Notes: generated by a model not told the origin, from the letters alone. DNA of 64,000 nt from an uncultured Glaciecola sp. (GCA_905479945.1 CAJQOP010000012.1:62001-126000), one strand, 5' to 3'; shown: positions 20,173 to 30,442, numbered from the stretch's first letter. Made by a program: numbers and translations.

Positions 20173-21045
20173 ATGAGTTTTACGATTCTTTACAAAGGCA
20201 AAAAACGCAGGTTTGTGAAGCGGATATCCGCTCGCAAGCTGTTGAGTTTCTCTGTAATGGCGTCGGTAATCTTCTTAATTTCGAGTCGTTCTACCGAATC
20301 AGTTTACGAAAATCACGTGCGGGTTAATGTCGTAAAAACTGGTTTGGAGCAACAAGTTAAACTAGTCGATCAATTAAAACTCGATACGCAACAACAAGTT
20401 GGCGGTATTGTTAAACAACTTGCTGTTATGCAAAATCGTATCAATAAAATGGAATTGCTTACGACAACCATGGCAGAGAATGCCGGCCTCAATAAAGACG
20501 ATTTTACCTTAAGCGCAGAAATGCAGGCATTCGAATTGACCGAATCGTCGCTTACGGGTCAGATAGATAAAATGTCAGAGACACTCGATTTTAAAATTCA
20601 ACAGCTCACTGCCCTTGAATCTTTAATGAGGGGCCTCAATATAGAACAAGAGAGTGAATTAGCAGGACGCCCAGTTGGAAAAGGTTGGTTGTCTTCTTAT
20701 TACGGTGTTCGTAAAGACCCATTCACAGGTCGTCCGGCCATGCACAAAGGTATCGACTTTGCAGCCAAGGCTGGTGAAGCCGTTGTTGCAACGGGGGCTG
20801 GTGTTGTAACTTGGTCTGGTAAGAGATACGGATATGGGGAATTAGTAGAAATTGATCATGGAAACGGTTTTAGAACTAGATACGGTCACAACGCTGAACT
20901 TACAGTATCAGTAGGTGACGTTGTTACGAAAGGCCAAGGAATTGCTTTAGTCGGTAATACTGGTCGATCGACAGGTGCCCATGTTCATTACGAAGTTCTA
21001 AAAAACGGTCAACAAATCGATCCCCTTCCTCACGTTTATCGCTAG
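20173..21045 (+). CDS. M23 family metallopeptidase (LytM domain)
   Basis: 290 residues from the ATG at 20173. An in-frame GTG at 20113 would add 20 residues without a ribosome site. A basic start and one membrane span (about residues 27-42) are followed by a coiled-coil-like stretch and a C-terminal LytM/M23 domain. Its zinc motifs are visible: HKGIDFAA (HxxxD) near residue 193 and HVHYEV (HxH) near residue 271. Such proteins cleave peptidoglycan cross-links or act as amidase activators. The gene lies between lpxC and secA, where enterobacteria carry secM. No SecM-like arrest peptide is seen. Confidence 0.88.
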   Translation: MSFTILYKGKKRRFVKRISARKLLSFSVMASVIFLISSRSTESVYENHVRVNVVKTGLEQQVKLVDQLKLDTQQQVGGIVKQLAVMQNRINKMELLTTTMAENAGLNKDDFTLSAEMQAFELTESSLTGQIDKMSETLDFKIQQLTALESLMRGLNIEQESELAGRPVGKGWLSSYYGVRKDPFTGRPAMHKGIDFAAKAGEAVVATGAGVVTWSGKRYGYGELVEIDHGNGFRTRYGHNAELTVSVGDVVTKGQGIALVGNTGRSTGAHVHYEVLKNGQQIDPLPHVYR

Positions 21046-21228
21046 GTAATGTTAGACAAATTGTCAAATTGCGACATCCAGTGCACTTACTCTCTCGTAA
21101 CTTTTTTATTTAAAATAACGTATTTTAAATAAATAGGTAACTCAAGTTCAGGTTTTTTAGTTTATTCGTGACATAATTGGTATTATATCGCGCGTTTAAT
21201 ATTAGTCATCTTTGGAAAATCAAATAGT

Positions 21229-23925
21229 ATGTTTGCAAGTATCTTTAAGAAAGTATTTGGCAGTCATAACGACCGTTTACTTAAAAAATTAAAAAAGACA
21301 GTGGTTGTTATCAACGGTTTCGAGAAAAAATTCGAAGCATTATCCGATAACGAGTTAAAGGCCAAAACTCAAGAATTTAAAGATCGTTTAGAAAAAGGTG
21401 AAACGACCGATAATCTTGCTGCTGAAGCTTTTGCCGTTGTTCGCGAAGCAAGTAAACGTGTTTTTGGGATGCGTCATTTCGATGTTCAGATGAAAGGCGG
21501 CTTGGTGCTGCATCAAGGAAAAATTGCCGAAATGCGCACCGGTGAAGGTAAAACGCTTACCTCTACTTTACCTTCTTATTTGAACTCACTTTCAGGTGAG
21601 GGTGTTCATGTCATTACCGTTAACGATTATCTTGCAAAACGAGATGCCGATTGGAGTAGACCTCTTTTTGAATTTTTGGGGTTAACGGTTGGTTGTAATA
21701 TTCCTGGTTTAAGCCCATCTGAAAAAAGCGACGCATATAATTCAGATATTACATATGGCACCAACAACGAGTTTGGTTTTGATTATCTGCGTGACAATAT
21801 GGCATTTAGCCCACAAGATCGAGTTCAGCGAGCTTTGCATTTTGCAGTAATAGACGAAGTTGACTCTATTCTTATTGATGAAGCAAGAACTCCACTTATC
21901 ATTTCAGGTGCTGCCGAAGACAGTTCAGAGCTTTATAGGAAAATAAACCAGATAATTCCTGAATTGCAGAAACAGGAAAAAGAAGACGAAGAAGATAACA
22001 TTGGCGATGGTCATTATACTATCGACGAGAAGGGTAAGCAGATTCATTTGACTGAGACGGGTCAAATTTTCGTTGAAGAGTTGCTGCAAAAATACGACAT
22101 ACTTAGTTCTGAAGAGTCATTATTTTCAGCTGCTAATATTTCATTATTACATCATGTAAACGCAGCGCTGCGCGCTCATAAATTATTCGCTAAAGATGTC
22201 GATTATATCGTTAAAGGCGAAGATATTATTATTGTTGATGAACATACCGGTCGAACTATGGAAGGACGACGTTGGTCTGAAGGCTTGCATCAAGCCATTG
22301 AAGCAAAAGAAGGTGTTCATATTCAAAATGAAAACCAAACGTTAGCTTCTATCACGTTCCAAAATTACTTCCGTATTTATAAAAAGCTATCGGGTATGAC
22401 TGGAACCGCAGACACTGAGGCTTTCGAATTTCAACATATTTATGCACTCGAAACCGTTGTTGTACCAACTAATATGCCGATGGTCCGAGATGATAGAGCT
22501 GACAAGATATATCTAACTGCGGATGAAAAGTACGACGCTATCGTTGAAGATATTATCGGATGCGTTGAGCGTAACCAACCTACTTTAGTGGGTACGGTAT
22601 CGATTGAAAATTCTGAGCTATTATCTAATGTCCTCAAAAAAGCAAAAATTCCGCACAAAGTATTGAATGCAAAATTCCACGAACAAGAAGCCGATATTGT
22701 GGCAAATGCCGGGATGCCAACCGCAGTAACTATTGCTACTAACATGGCTGGCCGAGGCACTGATATCGTGTTAGGCGGTAATTTGCAGGCTGAAATCGAA
22801 AAGCTTAAAGACCCAACTGAGCAGCAGCTCGAACACCTTAAAGCTGAGTGGCAAATACGTCATGACGCGGTCTTGGCTGCTGGCGGTTTGCATATTATTG
22901 GTACTGAACGACATGAATCTCGTCGAATTGATAACCAACTGCGTGGTCGTTCTGGGCGCCAGGGAGATGCAGGTTCATCTCGGTTCTATTTGTCATTAGA
23001 CGATGCGCTTATGCGTATATTTGCCTCTGAAAAAATGGGCAATATGATGAAGCGTCTCGGTATGGAGAAAGGTGAATCAATTGAGCACCCTTGGGTTTCT
23101 CGCGCTATTGAAAACGCACAACGTAAAGTAGAAGGTCGCAACTTTGATATTCGTAAATCCCTACTTGAATATGATGATGTTGCAAATGATCAACGAAAAG
23201 TTATTTATGAACAACGCAATGAGCTTTTGAATGAAGGCGACATTGGTTCGATGATCGCGAACATCCGTAAAGACGTCGTTTCTGAAGTTATTGATCAATA
23301 TATTCCACCACAGTCTCTTGATGAGATGTGGGATGTCAGCGGCTTGGAAGGGCGTTTAAAAAGTGACTTTGGATTAGATTTACCTGTGCAAGAATGGCTT
23401 GATGCAGATGACAAATTGTTTGAAGAGATTATCAGAGAGCGCATCTATGACGAAATTGTAGCATCTTACAAAGCCAAAGAAGAAACGGTCGGACCTGAAG
23501 TTATCCGCAATTTCGAAAAAGCGGTAATGTTGCAGAGTTTAGACGGCTTGTGGAAAGAGCACTTGGCTGCAATGGACCATTTACGTCAGGGCATTCATTT
23601 GCGCGGTTATGCACAAAAGAATCCTAAACAGGAATATAAGCGCGAGTCATTCGAGTTATTTTCGCAGATGTTAGATACCTTAAAGGTTGACGTCATTAGT
23701 ATTGTGAGTCGAGTGCAAGTGCAGCAGCAAGCAGACGTTGAGGCAGTTGAAGAGCAGCGGCGTGCAGCTGAGGTTGAAAAGAAATTTGAGCATGAATCGG
23801 CAACTGAGCCGAGCGCTGAAAAGCCGCCTGCTGTTCAGCGTTCAGGTCCTAAAGTAGGACGTAATGATCCTTGTCCTTGCGGCTCTGGCAAAAAATTCAA
23901 ACAATGTCATGGTAAGTTGAATTAA
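21229..23925 (+). CDS. secA: Protein translocase ATPase SecA
   Basis: 898 residues, the standard gammaproteobacterial length. It drives protein export through SecYEG. Walker A MRTGEGKT is near residue 103 and the DEAD-like [16 protein letters not shown] near residue 207. [14 protein letters not shown] near residue 504 and the helical scaffold are also intact. The C-terminus has the zinc-binding [13 protein letters not shown] tail that binds SecB and lipids. It is preceded by the M23 peptidase and followed by two hairpins. Confidence 0.99.
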   Translation: MFASIFKKVFGSHNDRLLKKLKKTVVVINGFEKKFEALSDNELKAKTQEFKDRLEKGETTDNLAAEAFAVVREASKRVFGMRHFDVQMKGGLVLHQGKIAEMRTGEGKTLTSTLPSYLNSLSGEGVHVITVNDYLAKRDADWSRPLFEFLGLTVGCNIPGLSPSEKSDAYNSDITYGTNNEFGFDYLRDNMAFSPQDRVQRALHFAVIDEVDSILIDEARTPLIISGAAEDSSELYRKINQIIPELQKQEKEDEEDNIGDGHYTIDEKGKQIHLTETGQIFVEELLQKYDILSSEESLFSAANISLLHHVNAALRAHKLFAKDVDYIVKGEDIIIVDEHTGRTMEGRRWSEGLHQAIEAKEGVHIQNENQTLASITFQNYFRIYKKLSGMTGTADTEAFEFQHIYALETVVVPTNMPMVRDDRADKIYLTADEKYDAIVEDIIGCVERNQPTLVGTVSIENSELLSNVLKKAKIPHKVLNAKFHEQEADIVANAGMPTAVTIATNMAGRGTDIVLGGNLQAEIEKLKDPTEQQLEHLKAEWQIRHDAVLAAGGLHIIGTERHESRRIDNQLRGRSGRQGDAGSSRFYLSLDDALMRIFASEKMGNMMKRLGMEKGESIEHPWVSRAIENAQRKVEGRNFDIRKSLLEYDDVANDQRKVIYEQRNELLNEGDIGSMIANIRKDVVSEVIDQYIPPQSLDEMWDVSGLEGRLKSDFGLDLPVQEWLDADDKLFEEIIRERIYDEIVASYKAKEETVGPEVIRNFEKAVMLQSLDGLWKEHLAAMDHLRQGIHLRGYAQKNPKQEYKRESFELFSQMLDTLKVDVISIVSRVQVQQQADVEAVEEQRRAAEVEKKFEHESATEPSAEKPPAVQRSGPKVGRNDPCPCGSGKKFKQCHGKLN

Positions 23926-23952
23926 CAAAAGCGTCTTACGAGAGCTTTTTAC

Positions 23953-23975
23953 AACAGCTTTTCAAAAAAGCTGTT
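23953..23975 (+). other. Hairpin after secA (no T-run)
   Basis: AACAGCTTTT (23953-23962), a CAA loop and AAAAGCTGTT (23966-23975) form a perfect 10-bp stem 28 bases after the secA stop. It is not followed by a T tract; the true terminator comes next. Confidence 0.5.
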
Positions 23976-23997
23976 ACAGACTTTGACTTAGTTTTAG

Positions 23998-24038
23998 AAC
24001 AGCCTTTCAATCTAATCATTGAAGGCTGTTTTTTTTCG
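23998..24038 (+). terminator. Rho-independent terminator after secA
   Basis: AACAGCCTTTCAAT (23998-24011), a six-base loop and ATTGAAGGCTGTT (24018-24030) form a stem with one bulged base, directly followed by seven more T. Confidence 0.88.
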
Positions 24039-24069
24039 TAAACAATCGGTGATAGTTTAAGGTTAAGTA

Positions 24070-24462
24070 ATGAAACAAATTCATGTGGCCGTAGGTGTTG
24101 TACGCAGAAATAACACCTTCTTTATTTGTAAACGCGCTGATCACCAGCATCAAGGTGGTAAATGGGAGTTTCCGGGTGGTAAGGTTGAGGCTGATGAGAG
24201 CGTTGAACAAGCCCTACATAGAGAGCTTCAGGAAGAGATAGGCATAAGCATTGAGTCTTGCTTCTCGCTCATTGAGATTGCTCATGACTACGCCGATAAA
24301 TGCGTTTTACTATCTGTTTTACTTATTGATAAGTTCACAGGGGAGCCTTTTGGCAAAGAAGGCCAGTTGAACCGTTGGGTTAATTTGGATGAGCTTGAAA
24401 GTATCGATTTTCCAGACGCTAACAAATCGATTGTTGCCGCAATATTAGCAATGGACAGTTAG
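24070..24462 (+). CDS. mutT: 8-oxo-dGTP diphosphatase MutT
   Basis: 130 residues, the E. coli length. Hydrolyses 8-oxo-dGTP to the monophosphate, preventing A:T to C:G transversions. The Nudix box is complete at about residues 37-59: GGKVEADE, then REL with QEEIGI (Gx5Ex7REUxEExGU pattern). The WEFPGGK substrate segment precedes it. It lies downstream of secA behind a terminator, an order found across Gammaproteobacteria, and is convergent with the aspartoacylase gene. Confidence 0.95.
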   Translation: MKQIHVAVGVVRRNNTFFICKRADHQHQGGKWEFPGGKVEADESVEQALHRELQEEIGISIESCFSLIEIAHDYADKCVLLSVLLIDKFTGEPFGKEGQLNRWVNLDELESIDFPDANKSIVAAILAMDS

Positions 24463-24553
24463 TCTGTGCAGCTGCTGATTGGCCGCTATGGCTTTCTTAA
24501 GTCGATATAATAGTCAGATGTGTTACTAAGCTGTAATACTAAGCTAAGAACGC

Positions 24554-25453
24554 TTATAAGGAGGTTCTTTTAGCTAGCGCAAATGCAATATCGAGATGGT
24601 AATACGCTGCTTCACCAATAAAGTGGGGGTAGACATCATCTTCTCCATTCCAGTCAATGTTTTCACCTTCAAAAGTAAGAAATGCAGGCATACCTTTCTT
24701 CAATAACTGGAAGTCTTTATTTTGAAGAGCAGGGTGTATCATTGCTTGTTTACAATTATTAGAGTTAAGTGGAAACGAGACTTCCTCGCTTAGCCTGTAA
24801 GCTTCCACTTCTTGCTGAATATCAACTAGTTTTTTATTCCACAAATCGCAAAATGACACAATAAGTTGAGTCATTAATTCTGTTTGTAAATAGGCTGCGG
24901 GACGAAGCACTCCTTGCGGTTGGGGGCCTACTTCAATCATCAATCCTTTTTTTCCAACAGTGCATAGATAAGCATGCTTTTGGTATGGGATTTGGTCTTC
25001 AATTAATATAATAGCCTCAGGCATATGCTGTTTTACATACCGAGCCATTTGCTGATGAAACTCATCTGCTTGCAAAATAATTAAAGTTGCTCCCATATTA
25101 CTCGTCGTATTGTGAATATCGATGACGAGATCTCTTGTGGGTTTGCGTTTCGGACCAAAGGCCATGTTAAATTCAATCGCAAGCTGATGCTCTAAGTTTT
25201 CACCCGACAGCACGCTCAGCTTTTCTAGACTGAACTGCCGGTTTAGATCTTCTTCTACATAGCGAATTCTGCGTTTAATTGCTAACTCATTTACCAACAC
25301 AAACTCGATATCAATGCCATTTGCTGCGGGAAGTAATGCAGAAGCTATATTTTCATTCGTTTGTAAGTTTTTTACGTACTCAATACCCGACATTTCATTG
25401 CCATGGGTACCTGCGGTAATCAGGATTCTTTTTATTGCGGTGTCTTCAGCCAT
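24554..25453 (-). CDS. Aspartoacylase
   Basis: 299 residues. The match to the ASPA family (N-acyl-L-aspartate amidohydrolase, M14-like zinc enzyme) is strong along its length. GTHGNEMSG near residue 14 holds the zinc His and Glu. The ladder continues with DLNRQF near residue 69, DIHNTTSNMG near residue 112 (third zinc ligand and substrate loop) and EVGPQPQGVLRP near residue 173. These blocks distinguish it from succinylglutamate desuccinylase (AstE). It would release aspartate from N-acetylaspartate or a similar amide. Its ATG is 74 bases after yacG on the same strand, interrupting an otherwise housekeeping block. Confidence 0.85.
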   Translation of the reverse strand: MAEDTAIKRILITAGTHGNEMSGIEYVKNLQTNENIASALLPAANGIDIEFVLVNELAIKRRIRYVEEDLNRQFSLEKLSVLSGENLEHQLAIEFNMAFGPKRKPTRDLVIDIHNTTSNMGATLIILQADEFHQQMARYVKQHMPEAIILIEDQIPYQKHAYLCTVGKKGLMIEVGPQPQGVLRPAAYLQTELMTQLIVSFCDLWNKKLVDIQQEVEAYRLSEEVSFPLNSNNCKQAMIHPALQNKDFQLLKKGMPAFLTFEGENIDWNGEDDVYPHFIGEAAYYHLDIAFALAKRTSL

Positions 25454-25526
25454 TCACATAAAACCTCAAAAGTACTCTACTCAATCACGCAGCCTAATTA
25501 AGACGATTGTAAATATGCTGCTGCTC

Positions 25527-25766
25527 TTAGTTATTGAAAAAATCTTTTTCTTGTTGTGCCAACATAGCTTCAATGTCTTCTATGTCGATATTTAGATTGG
25601 GCTCGGGGTTTTCGGCGTCTTTGTTCGCACCAGACGGAATAGCGTTCTCTTCATTGGCCCATTGGCCGAGATCGATTAGTTGGCATCGTTTTGTGCAAAA
25701 TGGTCTAAACTCGCTGTCGGTAGACCAAAGGACTTCTTTTTTACAGGTAGGACAATTCACTTTCAT
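25527..25766 (-). CDS. yacG: DNA gyrase inhibitor YacG
   Basis: 79 residues starting at the internal ATG (M-K-V-N-C-P-T-C). An upstream in-frame start at 25805 would add 13 unconserved residues. The four zinc cysteines are present as C-P-T-C and F-C-T-K-R-C, followed by the family block [12 protein letters not shown]. YacG binds GyrB and inhibits gyrase in E. coli. Order coaE-zapD-yacG is the classical one. Confidence 0.92.
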   Translation of the reverse strand: MKVNCPTCKKEVLWSTDSEFRPFCTKRCQLIDLGQWANEENAIPSGANKDAENPEPNLNIDIEDIEAMLAQQEKDFFNN

Positions 25767-25937
25767 AAGATATTTTTTATTTGTTAGGCTCTTTAAAAAG
25801 AGCAATTTAGAAATTATGGTTTATATTAAATACGTCAGATTCATAATACTAAATGCGAGAGGTTTATAATACTAGGCGCATAAATTTTATAGTAACAAAG
25901 GCATAAGAATTAGCGGCAAGCACTAATTAGTGAGCAC

Positions 25938-26690
25938 TCAGCAGCAAGCGATCTCAAATTTTATTTCCTTTGGTACGCCGCTCATTGCTCCTTGCTCAGG
26001 TGCAAGCAGCATAAAACGAATACCGTATCGATATTTATTTCCACTTAATATAGGGTAGTAGCCTTCGCTATTTGCACATCTAACGCGAATTAAATCAATT
26101 TTATCAGTTACAACGCCTTGGTAAAAACCATTTGCGCCTACAACCTCTTCAAAGCGTCCTTTCTCGCGCAGGAACTGCATTAACAGTGTAATATTTTCAC
26201 GCACTAAAGAGAGCTGCTGAACCCACATTGCAATGTCACTGTCGCGTAACTCTTGTGATTGTTTTAACCAACAAAATAAATGTGGTAAATCAAAGCTTGT
26301 AGCGCCGCCTGGGATTGAAAAACGTTGTCTAATACTGCTTAAAAAACGGTCATCCTTGAGGCTAGAACCAAGCTTGTTCGTACGTTTTAATTCGGATAAT
26401 AAACGGTGCAATGTTTTCAATACGCCCTCAAGAGCGCTCGTATCAATATTAGGATGACTGGACCAATGCACTAAGTTTTTTTCATGAACATCTATGTCTC
26501 GAATGAAGTCGGTGCGCACATCAAGGCGTTCAAGTAAATCGAGAAGGGTGAACAGGACATCAAAAAAGTACAGACTATCGCATTCATTAATAGAAGACGA
26601 AGTATGATCGAGTTGCTTGAAGAGCTGTTCTAATCGCAAGTAGTTTCGCACTTTTTCGCAAAGTGGAAATTCGTAAATTGCGATCGGCAT
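25938..26690 (-). CDS. zapD: Cell division protein ZapD
   Basis: 250 residues, all-helical in character. Begins MPIAIYEFPLCEKVRNYLRLE, matching the family start (E. coli YacF/ZapD: LNEKMRTWLRIE). C-terminal features include SGNKYRYGIRFM and EIKFEIACC. ZapD cross-links FtsZ filaments, and FtsZ is encoded earlier in this window. A strong AAAGGAGAG lies about five bases before its ATG. It is 51 bases downstream of coaE. Confidence 0.95.
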   Translation of the reverse strand: MPIAIYEFPLCEKVRNYLRLEQLFKQLDHTSSSINECDSLYFFDVLFTLLDLLERLDVRTDFIRDIDVHEKNLVHWSSHPNIDTSALEGVLKTLHRLLSELKRTNKLGSSLKDDRFLSSIRQRFSIPGGATSFDLPHLFCWLKQSQELRDSDIAMWVQQLSLVRENITLLMQFLREKGRFEEVVGANGFYQGVVTDKIDLIRVRCANSEGYYPILSGNKYRYGIRFMLLAPEQGAMSGVPKEIKFEIACC

Positions 26691-26741
26691 TAAGCTCTCC
26701 TTTATAGATTTTTCACTGGATATTCATCCGTTGGACATAGC

Positions 26742-27350
26742 TTACAGGTTTTTGTTCCCATTGTTTAGATAGATTTGATGCAAATCCTTCACTTGACTCC
26801 TTAACCACGCGATGTCTTTATTGTTATGGATAATATCATCTGCTGCATTAACTCGCTCTTCTCGCGACGCCTGAGAGGCCATAATGCCTTCAATAACAGA
26901 TTGTTGACTGTTATCTCTGGCCATTGCTCTTTGCAATTGAGTCGCTTCGTCAATATCGACAACAAGTATACGGTCGACCAAAGTCTTGAGTTTATTCTCA
27001 ACAAGCAGTGGGACACTCAAGATGCAGTAGGGTGATGTTGCATTGGCTGTTTGCTTTAACATTTGGTCACGAATTAGGGGGTGAAGTAGGTTGTTCAACC
27101 ATACTTTTTTGTGCGTATCTGAAAAAACAATATTGCGCAGTTTTTGCCGATCTAGCTCGCCTGATTGAGTCAGTATGTTTTCACCAAACTCATTGGCTAT
27201 TGATGATAACGCTGAGGTACCTCGAGCGACAACATCCCTTGCGATAATGTCAGCATCGATAATATCGACTCCAAGCTTTGCGAAAGCGTCACTTACCGTG
27301 GTTTTACCTGAGGCTATGCCGCCTGTGAGGCCAATAACTAATGCACTCAT
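26742..27350 (-). CDS. coaE: Dephospho-CoA kinase CoaE
   Basis: 202 residues. Phosphorylates the ribose 3'-OH of dephospho-CoA in the last step of CoA synthesis. The P-loop GGIASGKTTV is at residues 10-19. The family block DIIDADIIAR near residue 31 and the lid region with MARDNSQQ are present. It is in the pilD-coaE-zapD-yacG order seen in many Gammaproteobacteria. A 238-base gap to pilD suggests its own promoter, though none stands out. Confidence 0.96.
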   Translation of the reverse strand: MSALVIGLTGGIASGKTTVSDAFAKLGVDIIDADIIARDVVARGTSALSSIANEFGENILTQSGELDRQKLRNIVFSDTHKKVWLNNLLHPLIRDQMLKQTANATSPYCILSVPLLVENKLKTLVDRILVVDIDEATQLQRAMARDNSQQSVIEGIMASQASREERVNAADDIIHNNKDIAWLRSQVKDLHQIYLNNGNKNL

Positions 27351-27588
27351 AAAGCCCTGCGAATAGGAAATGCGCTTATAAAAAAGCGCATATAAGAAAT
27401 CATTAATGGAGCAGTCTTCAACATATTGCGGGCACTCATCTCAATTAAGCAGATTTAATTAGTATTGGATGAGGTCTATTGTTCTTTTAAATTCAGGTAA
27501 AATCAAGCAACAGTTATATAGGCTTTAGCATCTTAGCTATTTTCATGTGTTTATTGCGAGCACGTATGCCAAGCCTAGCTTGTCTCAA

Positions 27589-28464
27589 TTAAAGAGTAGA
27601 CAGGTACCAATCGGCAATGTGGTCGCCATACAACATGGTTAACCAGCCAGCAACGGCTAAGTATGGACCAAAAGGGATAGCTAAATTACTGTCCTTTTTC
27701 TTTATAAACATCAGGCTTATACCAACAATAGCGCCTACGACGGAAGAAAGTAAAATCACGATGGGCAAGTGTTGCCATCCAACCCAAGCACCCAAAGCAG
27801 CGAGTAGCTTGAAGTCACCATAGCCCATGCCTTCTTTGCCGGTTAGCAACTTAAAAGCCCAATAAATAGACCACAAGCTCAGGTAACCGACTATAGCACC
27901 GATTATAGAGTCGATAGGCGAGATAGTTTGATCGAAGCAACTGATACCTAAACCAAGCCACAAGAGCAATAAGGTAAGTGAGTCGGGTAATAGCATTTTG
28001 TCGAGGTCGATAAAGGTCATTGCTACCAGCAACCAGGTACCAAAAATAAACGCCACGCCAGTTAATCCGAAACCGAGTTGGTAAGCAACCGCTGCTGACA
28101 TAATTGCCGTTAATAATTCAACTGCAGGGTAGCGGCCTGAAATTGGCTTTGCACATCCACTGCACTTGCGGCCTAGCACGATCCAGCTAATTACGGGAAT
28201 ATTTTCCCACGCTCGAATTTTATGTTGGCAATTAGGGCATGTAGAATCAGGTTTAACTAAATTGAATGTAGTTTGTGGTGCTAGTTCTTTTTCGGGGTTT
28301 TGTGTTTGTTCGATATCACGATGCCATTCGCGCTCCATCATAATTGGCAAGCGATAAATTACTACGTTTAAAAAACTACCCACAAGTAAACTAATCACAA
28401 AGGTAAAAATGATAAAGGCAATTGGGGACTGCGCTAATAATTCAATGATGGCGATATTTTCCAT
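27589..28464 (-). CDS. pilD: Type IV prepilin peptidase / N-methyltransferase PilD
   Basis: 291 residues with about eight membrane spans. PilD cleaves the leader of prepilins and methylates the new N-terminal phenylalanine. The cytoplasmic zinc loop has two CxxC pairs (CPNC, CSGC). The two catalytic aspartates are in FIDLDKMLLPD and GMGYGDFKLLAALGAW. Its substrate PilA is encoded at 30002-30442. It is separated from pilC by a terminator, so it is transcribed independently. Confidence 0.96.
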   Translation of the reverse strand: MENIAIIELLAQSPIAFIIFTFVISLLVGSFLNVVIYRLPIMMEREWHRDIEQTQNPEKELAPQTTFNLVKPDSTCPNCQHKIRAWENIPVISWIVLGRKCSGCAKPISGRYPAVELLTAIMSAAVAYQLGFGLTGVAFIFGTWLLVAMTFIDLDKMLLPDSLTLLLLWLGLGISCFDQTISPIDSIIGAIVGYLSLWSIYWAFKLLTGKEGMGYGDFKLLAALGAWVGWQHLPIVILLSSVVGAIVGISLMFIKKKDSNLAIPFGPYLAVAGWLTMLYGDHIADWYLSTL

Positions 28465-28665
28465 TGGTAGACTTTTACCCTATTGTTTTTGATGTTGTGC
28501 AAGTTGCGATTATAGTTGAGCTAGCTGCATTCTTTTATATTAATCAGAGTCTCGCCTGATATTATTATATCGGCAGCGAGTTTAGTATCGTTATTCTATG
28601 CTGCAATGATATATATGTCTCTTTGGAAAACAGGCATAGGATACAGCTACTTTGCGTTGAATATG

Positions 28666-28691
28666 AAAAAGCCAGCTAGAAAGCTGGCTTT
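28666..28691 (-). terminator. Terminator after pilC
   Basis: AAAGCCAGCT (28668-28677), AGAA and AGCTGGCTTT (28682-28691) form a 10-bp stem. Read on the minus strand it is followed by a T-run (28670-28666). It closes pilC and insulates pilD. Confidence 0.85.
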
Positions 28692-28709
28692 AATAATGAA
28701 TCTTTAAAT

Positions 28710-29918
28710 TTAAACAACATTACCCATTTCAAATATTGGCAAGTACATGGCAACTATTAGGCCGCCAATAACCACGCCTAGGACGGCCATAATCATAGGC
28801 TCTAGTAAACTGGTTAAACCGTCCACCATGTCATCTACTTCTGCTTCATAAATGGTAGCTATTTTTTCTAACATACTATCAACCGATCCTGACTCTTCAC
28901 CAATCGCAATCATCTGCGTAACCATTGGAGGGAATATGTTAGTGGCACGCATGGCTACGTTCATTTGCAAACCGCCAGCAACTTCTTTCTTAATAAATAG
29001 GATTGCTTTTCTAAACACGGCATTACCCGATGCACCTGCCGCTGAGTCGAGAGCGCCAATTAAAGGAACACCGGCTGCGAACGTGGTAGAGAGGGTGCGG
29101 GCAAATCGCGCAACCGCTGCTTTTTTCAATATATCGCCAATAACCGGAATTTTAACAATTTTTTTATCAACGCTGTCACGCAGTGCAAGTGACTTTGTGT
29201 GAGCGCGTTTAAATAAAACGCCTGCTATAAATAAGCCAACAGCGATAAACGGACCATAATTCTTCATCATGTTTGACAGCCCGATAACGAACTGGGTAAA
29301 CACAGGAAGTTCGGCACCAAAGCCATTAAATATTTCTTCAAACTGTGGCACAACGAAAATTAACAGTATTGAGGTTACGATAAATGCCACAACGATCACT
29401 GCAATAGGGTAAAACATGGCTTTTTTAATTTTAGATTTTAAGGCTTCGGCTTTTTCTTTGTATAAAGCTATACGATCATAAATACTCTCTAATGCGCCCG
29501 ACTGCTCGCCGGTTTCAACTAAATCGCAATACAGGTCATCAAATTTTTCAGGGTGTTTGCGCAAGGCAGAAGATAAAGGATTACCTGATTTTACTTCATT
29601 GGTAATTTCGCCAAGCATGTCACGCATTGAGGCTTTGGAATGGCCTTGGCCAATCATTTCTAAACTTTGAATTAAGGTTACCCCTGCACCAAGCATGGTT
29701 GCAAGCTGCCTAGATAATACAGCGATATCTTGCGCGGTGACTTTATCTTTTTTGCTAAATAAAGGTTTAGCTAGCTTTTTTACTTTTGTTGCAGAAACGC
29801 CTTGGCGTCGCAATAAATTTTTTGCTTCCTGCAAGGAACTGGCACTTATTTCACCTTTGCCAGCTCTGCCGGTTTTCGACACGCCAGACCAAGTGTATGT
29901 TTCCGCTGTTTTCGCCAT
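28710..29918 (-). CDS. pilC: Type IV pilus inner-membrane platform protein PilC
   Basis: 402 residues. Two tandem type II secretion F domains, each with a membrane segment, preceded by a cytoplasmic start (YTWSGVSKTGRAGKGEI). The domains carry SRQLATMLGAGVTL and FARTLSTTFAAGVPL as paired signatures. PilC couples the assembly ATPase to pilin insertion. The usual upstream partner pilB is absent: only 83 bases separate this gene from pilA. Confidence 0.96.
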   Translation of the reverse strand: MAKTAETYTWSGVSKTGRAGKGEISASSLQEAKNLLRRQGVSATKVKKLAKPLFSKKDKVTAQDIAVLSRQLATMLGAGVTLIQSLEMIGQGHSKASMRDMLGEITNEVKSGNPLSSALRKHPEKFDDLYCDLVETGEQSGALESIYDRIALYKEKAEALKSKIKKAMFYPIAVIVVAFIVTSILLIFVVPQFEEIFNGFGAELPVFTQFVIGLSNMMKNYGPFIAVGLFIAGVLFKRAHTKSLALRDSVDKKIVKIPVIGDILKKAAVARFARTLSTTFAAGVPLIGALDSAAGASGNAVFRKAILFIKKEVAGGLQMNVAMRATNIFPPMVTQMIAIGEESGSVDSMLEKIATIYEAEVDDMVDGLTSLLEPMIMAVLGVVIGGLIVAMYLPIFEMGNVV

Positions 29919-29947
29919 GATATTCTCTACTATCTAATTCTTTAGAC

Positions 29948-29975
29948 AAAAAAGCCCAGATACATCCTGGGCTTT
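29948..29975 (-). terminator. Terminator after pilA
   Basis: AAAGCCCAG (29951-29959) and CTGGGCTTT (29967-29975) form a 9-bp stem, followed on the minus strand by a run of T (29953-29948). Its place between pilA and pilC would give high pilin and lower PilC expression. Confidence 0.85.
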
Positions 29976-30001
29976 GTTTACTTACAATTTCTGCTTAATG
30001 A

Positions 30002-30442
30002 TTAGCATAAAGTTTTAGGGGTGCAAGCTACAGCCCAAGATACTGCACCAGTAGTAGCTGCTGTTGGAGTCAACACATATGTTGCACTAGTTGAGCCATT
30101 AACATTCATTGATACTGGTGACGTTGCTGTAATAACACCGCTGGCAGCTGTTACTACGCCTACAACTGCATTAACGTTAGCTGTACCTTCAACTAGCGTT
30201 ACGTCCGCAGGAATACCGTTAGTTCCACCAACACAAGAAGCAAGCGAAGTAGCACCTTCTACTTGGATGCATAATTCAACACCCACTTTTGCTGCTGCAG
30301 CTGCGTTAGTTACTTCAGTAAATTTCGCTTTTTGCGTGTAACCCTGGTAAGCAGGTAACGCGATTGCTGCAAGAATACCGATGATTGCTACAACGATCAT
30401 TAGTTCGATTAATGTAAAGCCTTTTTGAGCTGAATTTTTCAT
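30002..30442 (-). CDS. pilA: Type IV major pilin PilA
   Basis: 146 residues. An eight-residue leader (MKNSAQKG) precedes the cleavage site G|FTLIEL, and Glu5 of the mature pilin is present. A hydrophobic helix ([21 protein letters not shown]) forms the fibre core. The globular domain is small, rich in Ala, Thr, Val and Ser. Four cysteines (two near the middle, two at the end in CTPKTLC) allow a C-terminal disulfide loop. PilD would process it. Pilin is the fibre subunit for twitching, attachment and DNA uptake. Confidence 0.96.
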   Translation of the reverse strand: MKNSAQKGFTLIELMIVVAIIGILAAIALPAYQGYTQKAKFTEVTNAAAAAKVGVELCIQVEGATSLASCVGGTNGIPADVTLVEGTANVNAVVGVVTAASGVITATSPVSMNVNGSTSATYVLTPTAATTGAVSWAVACTPKTLC

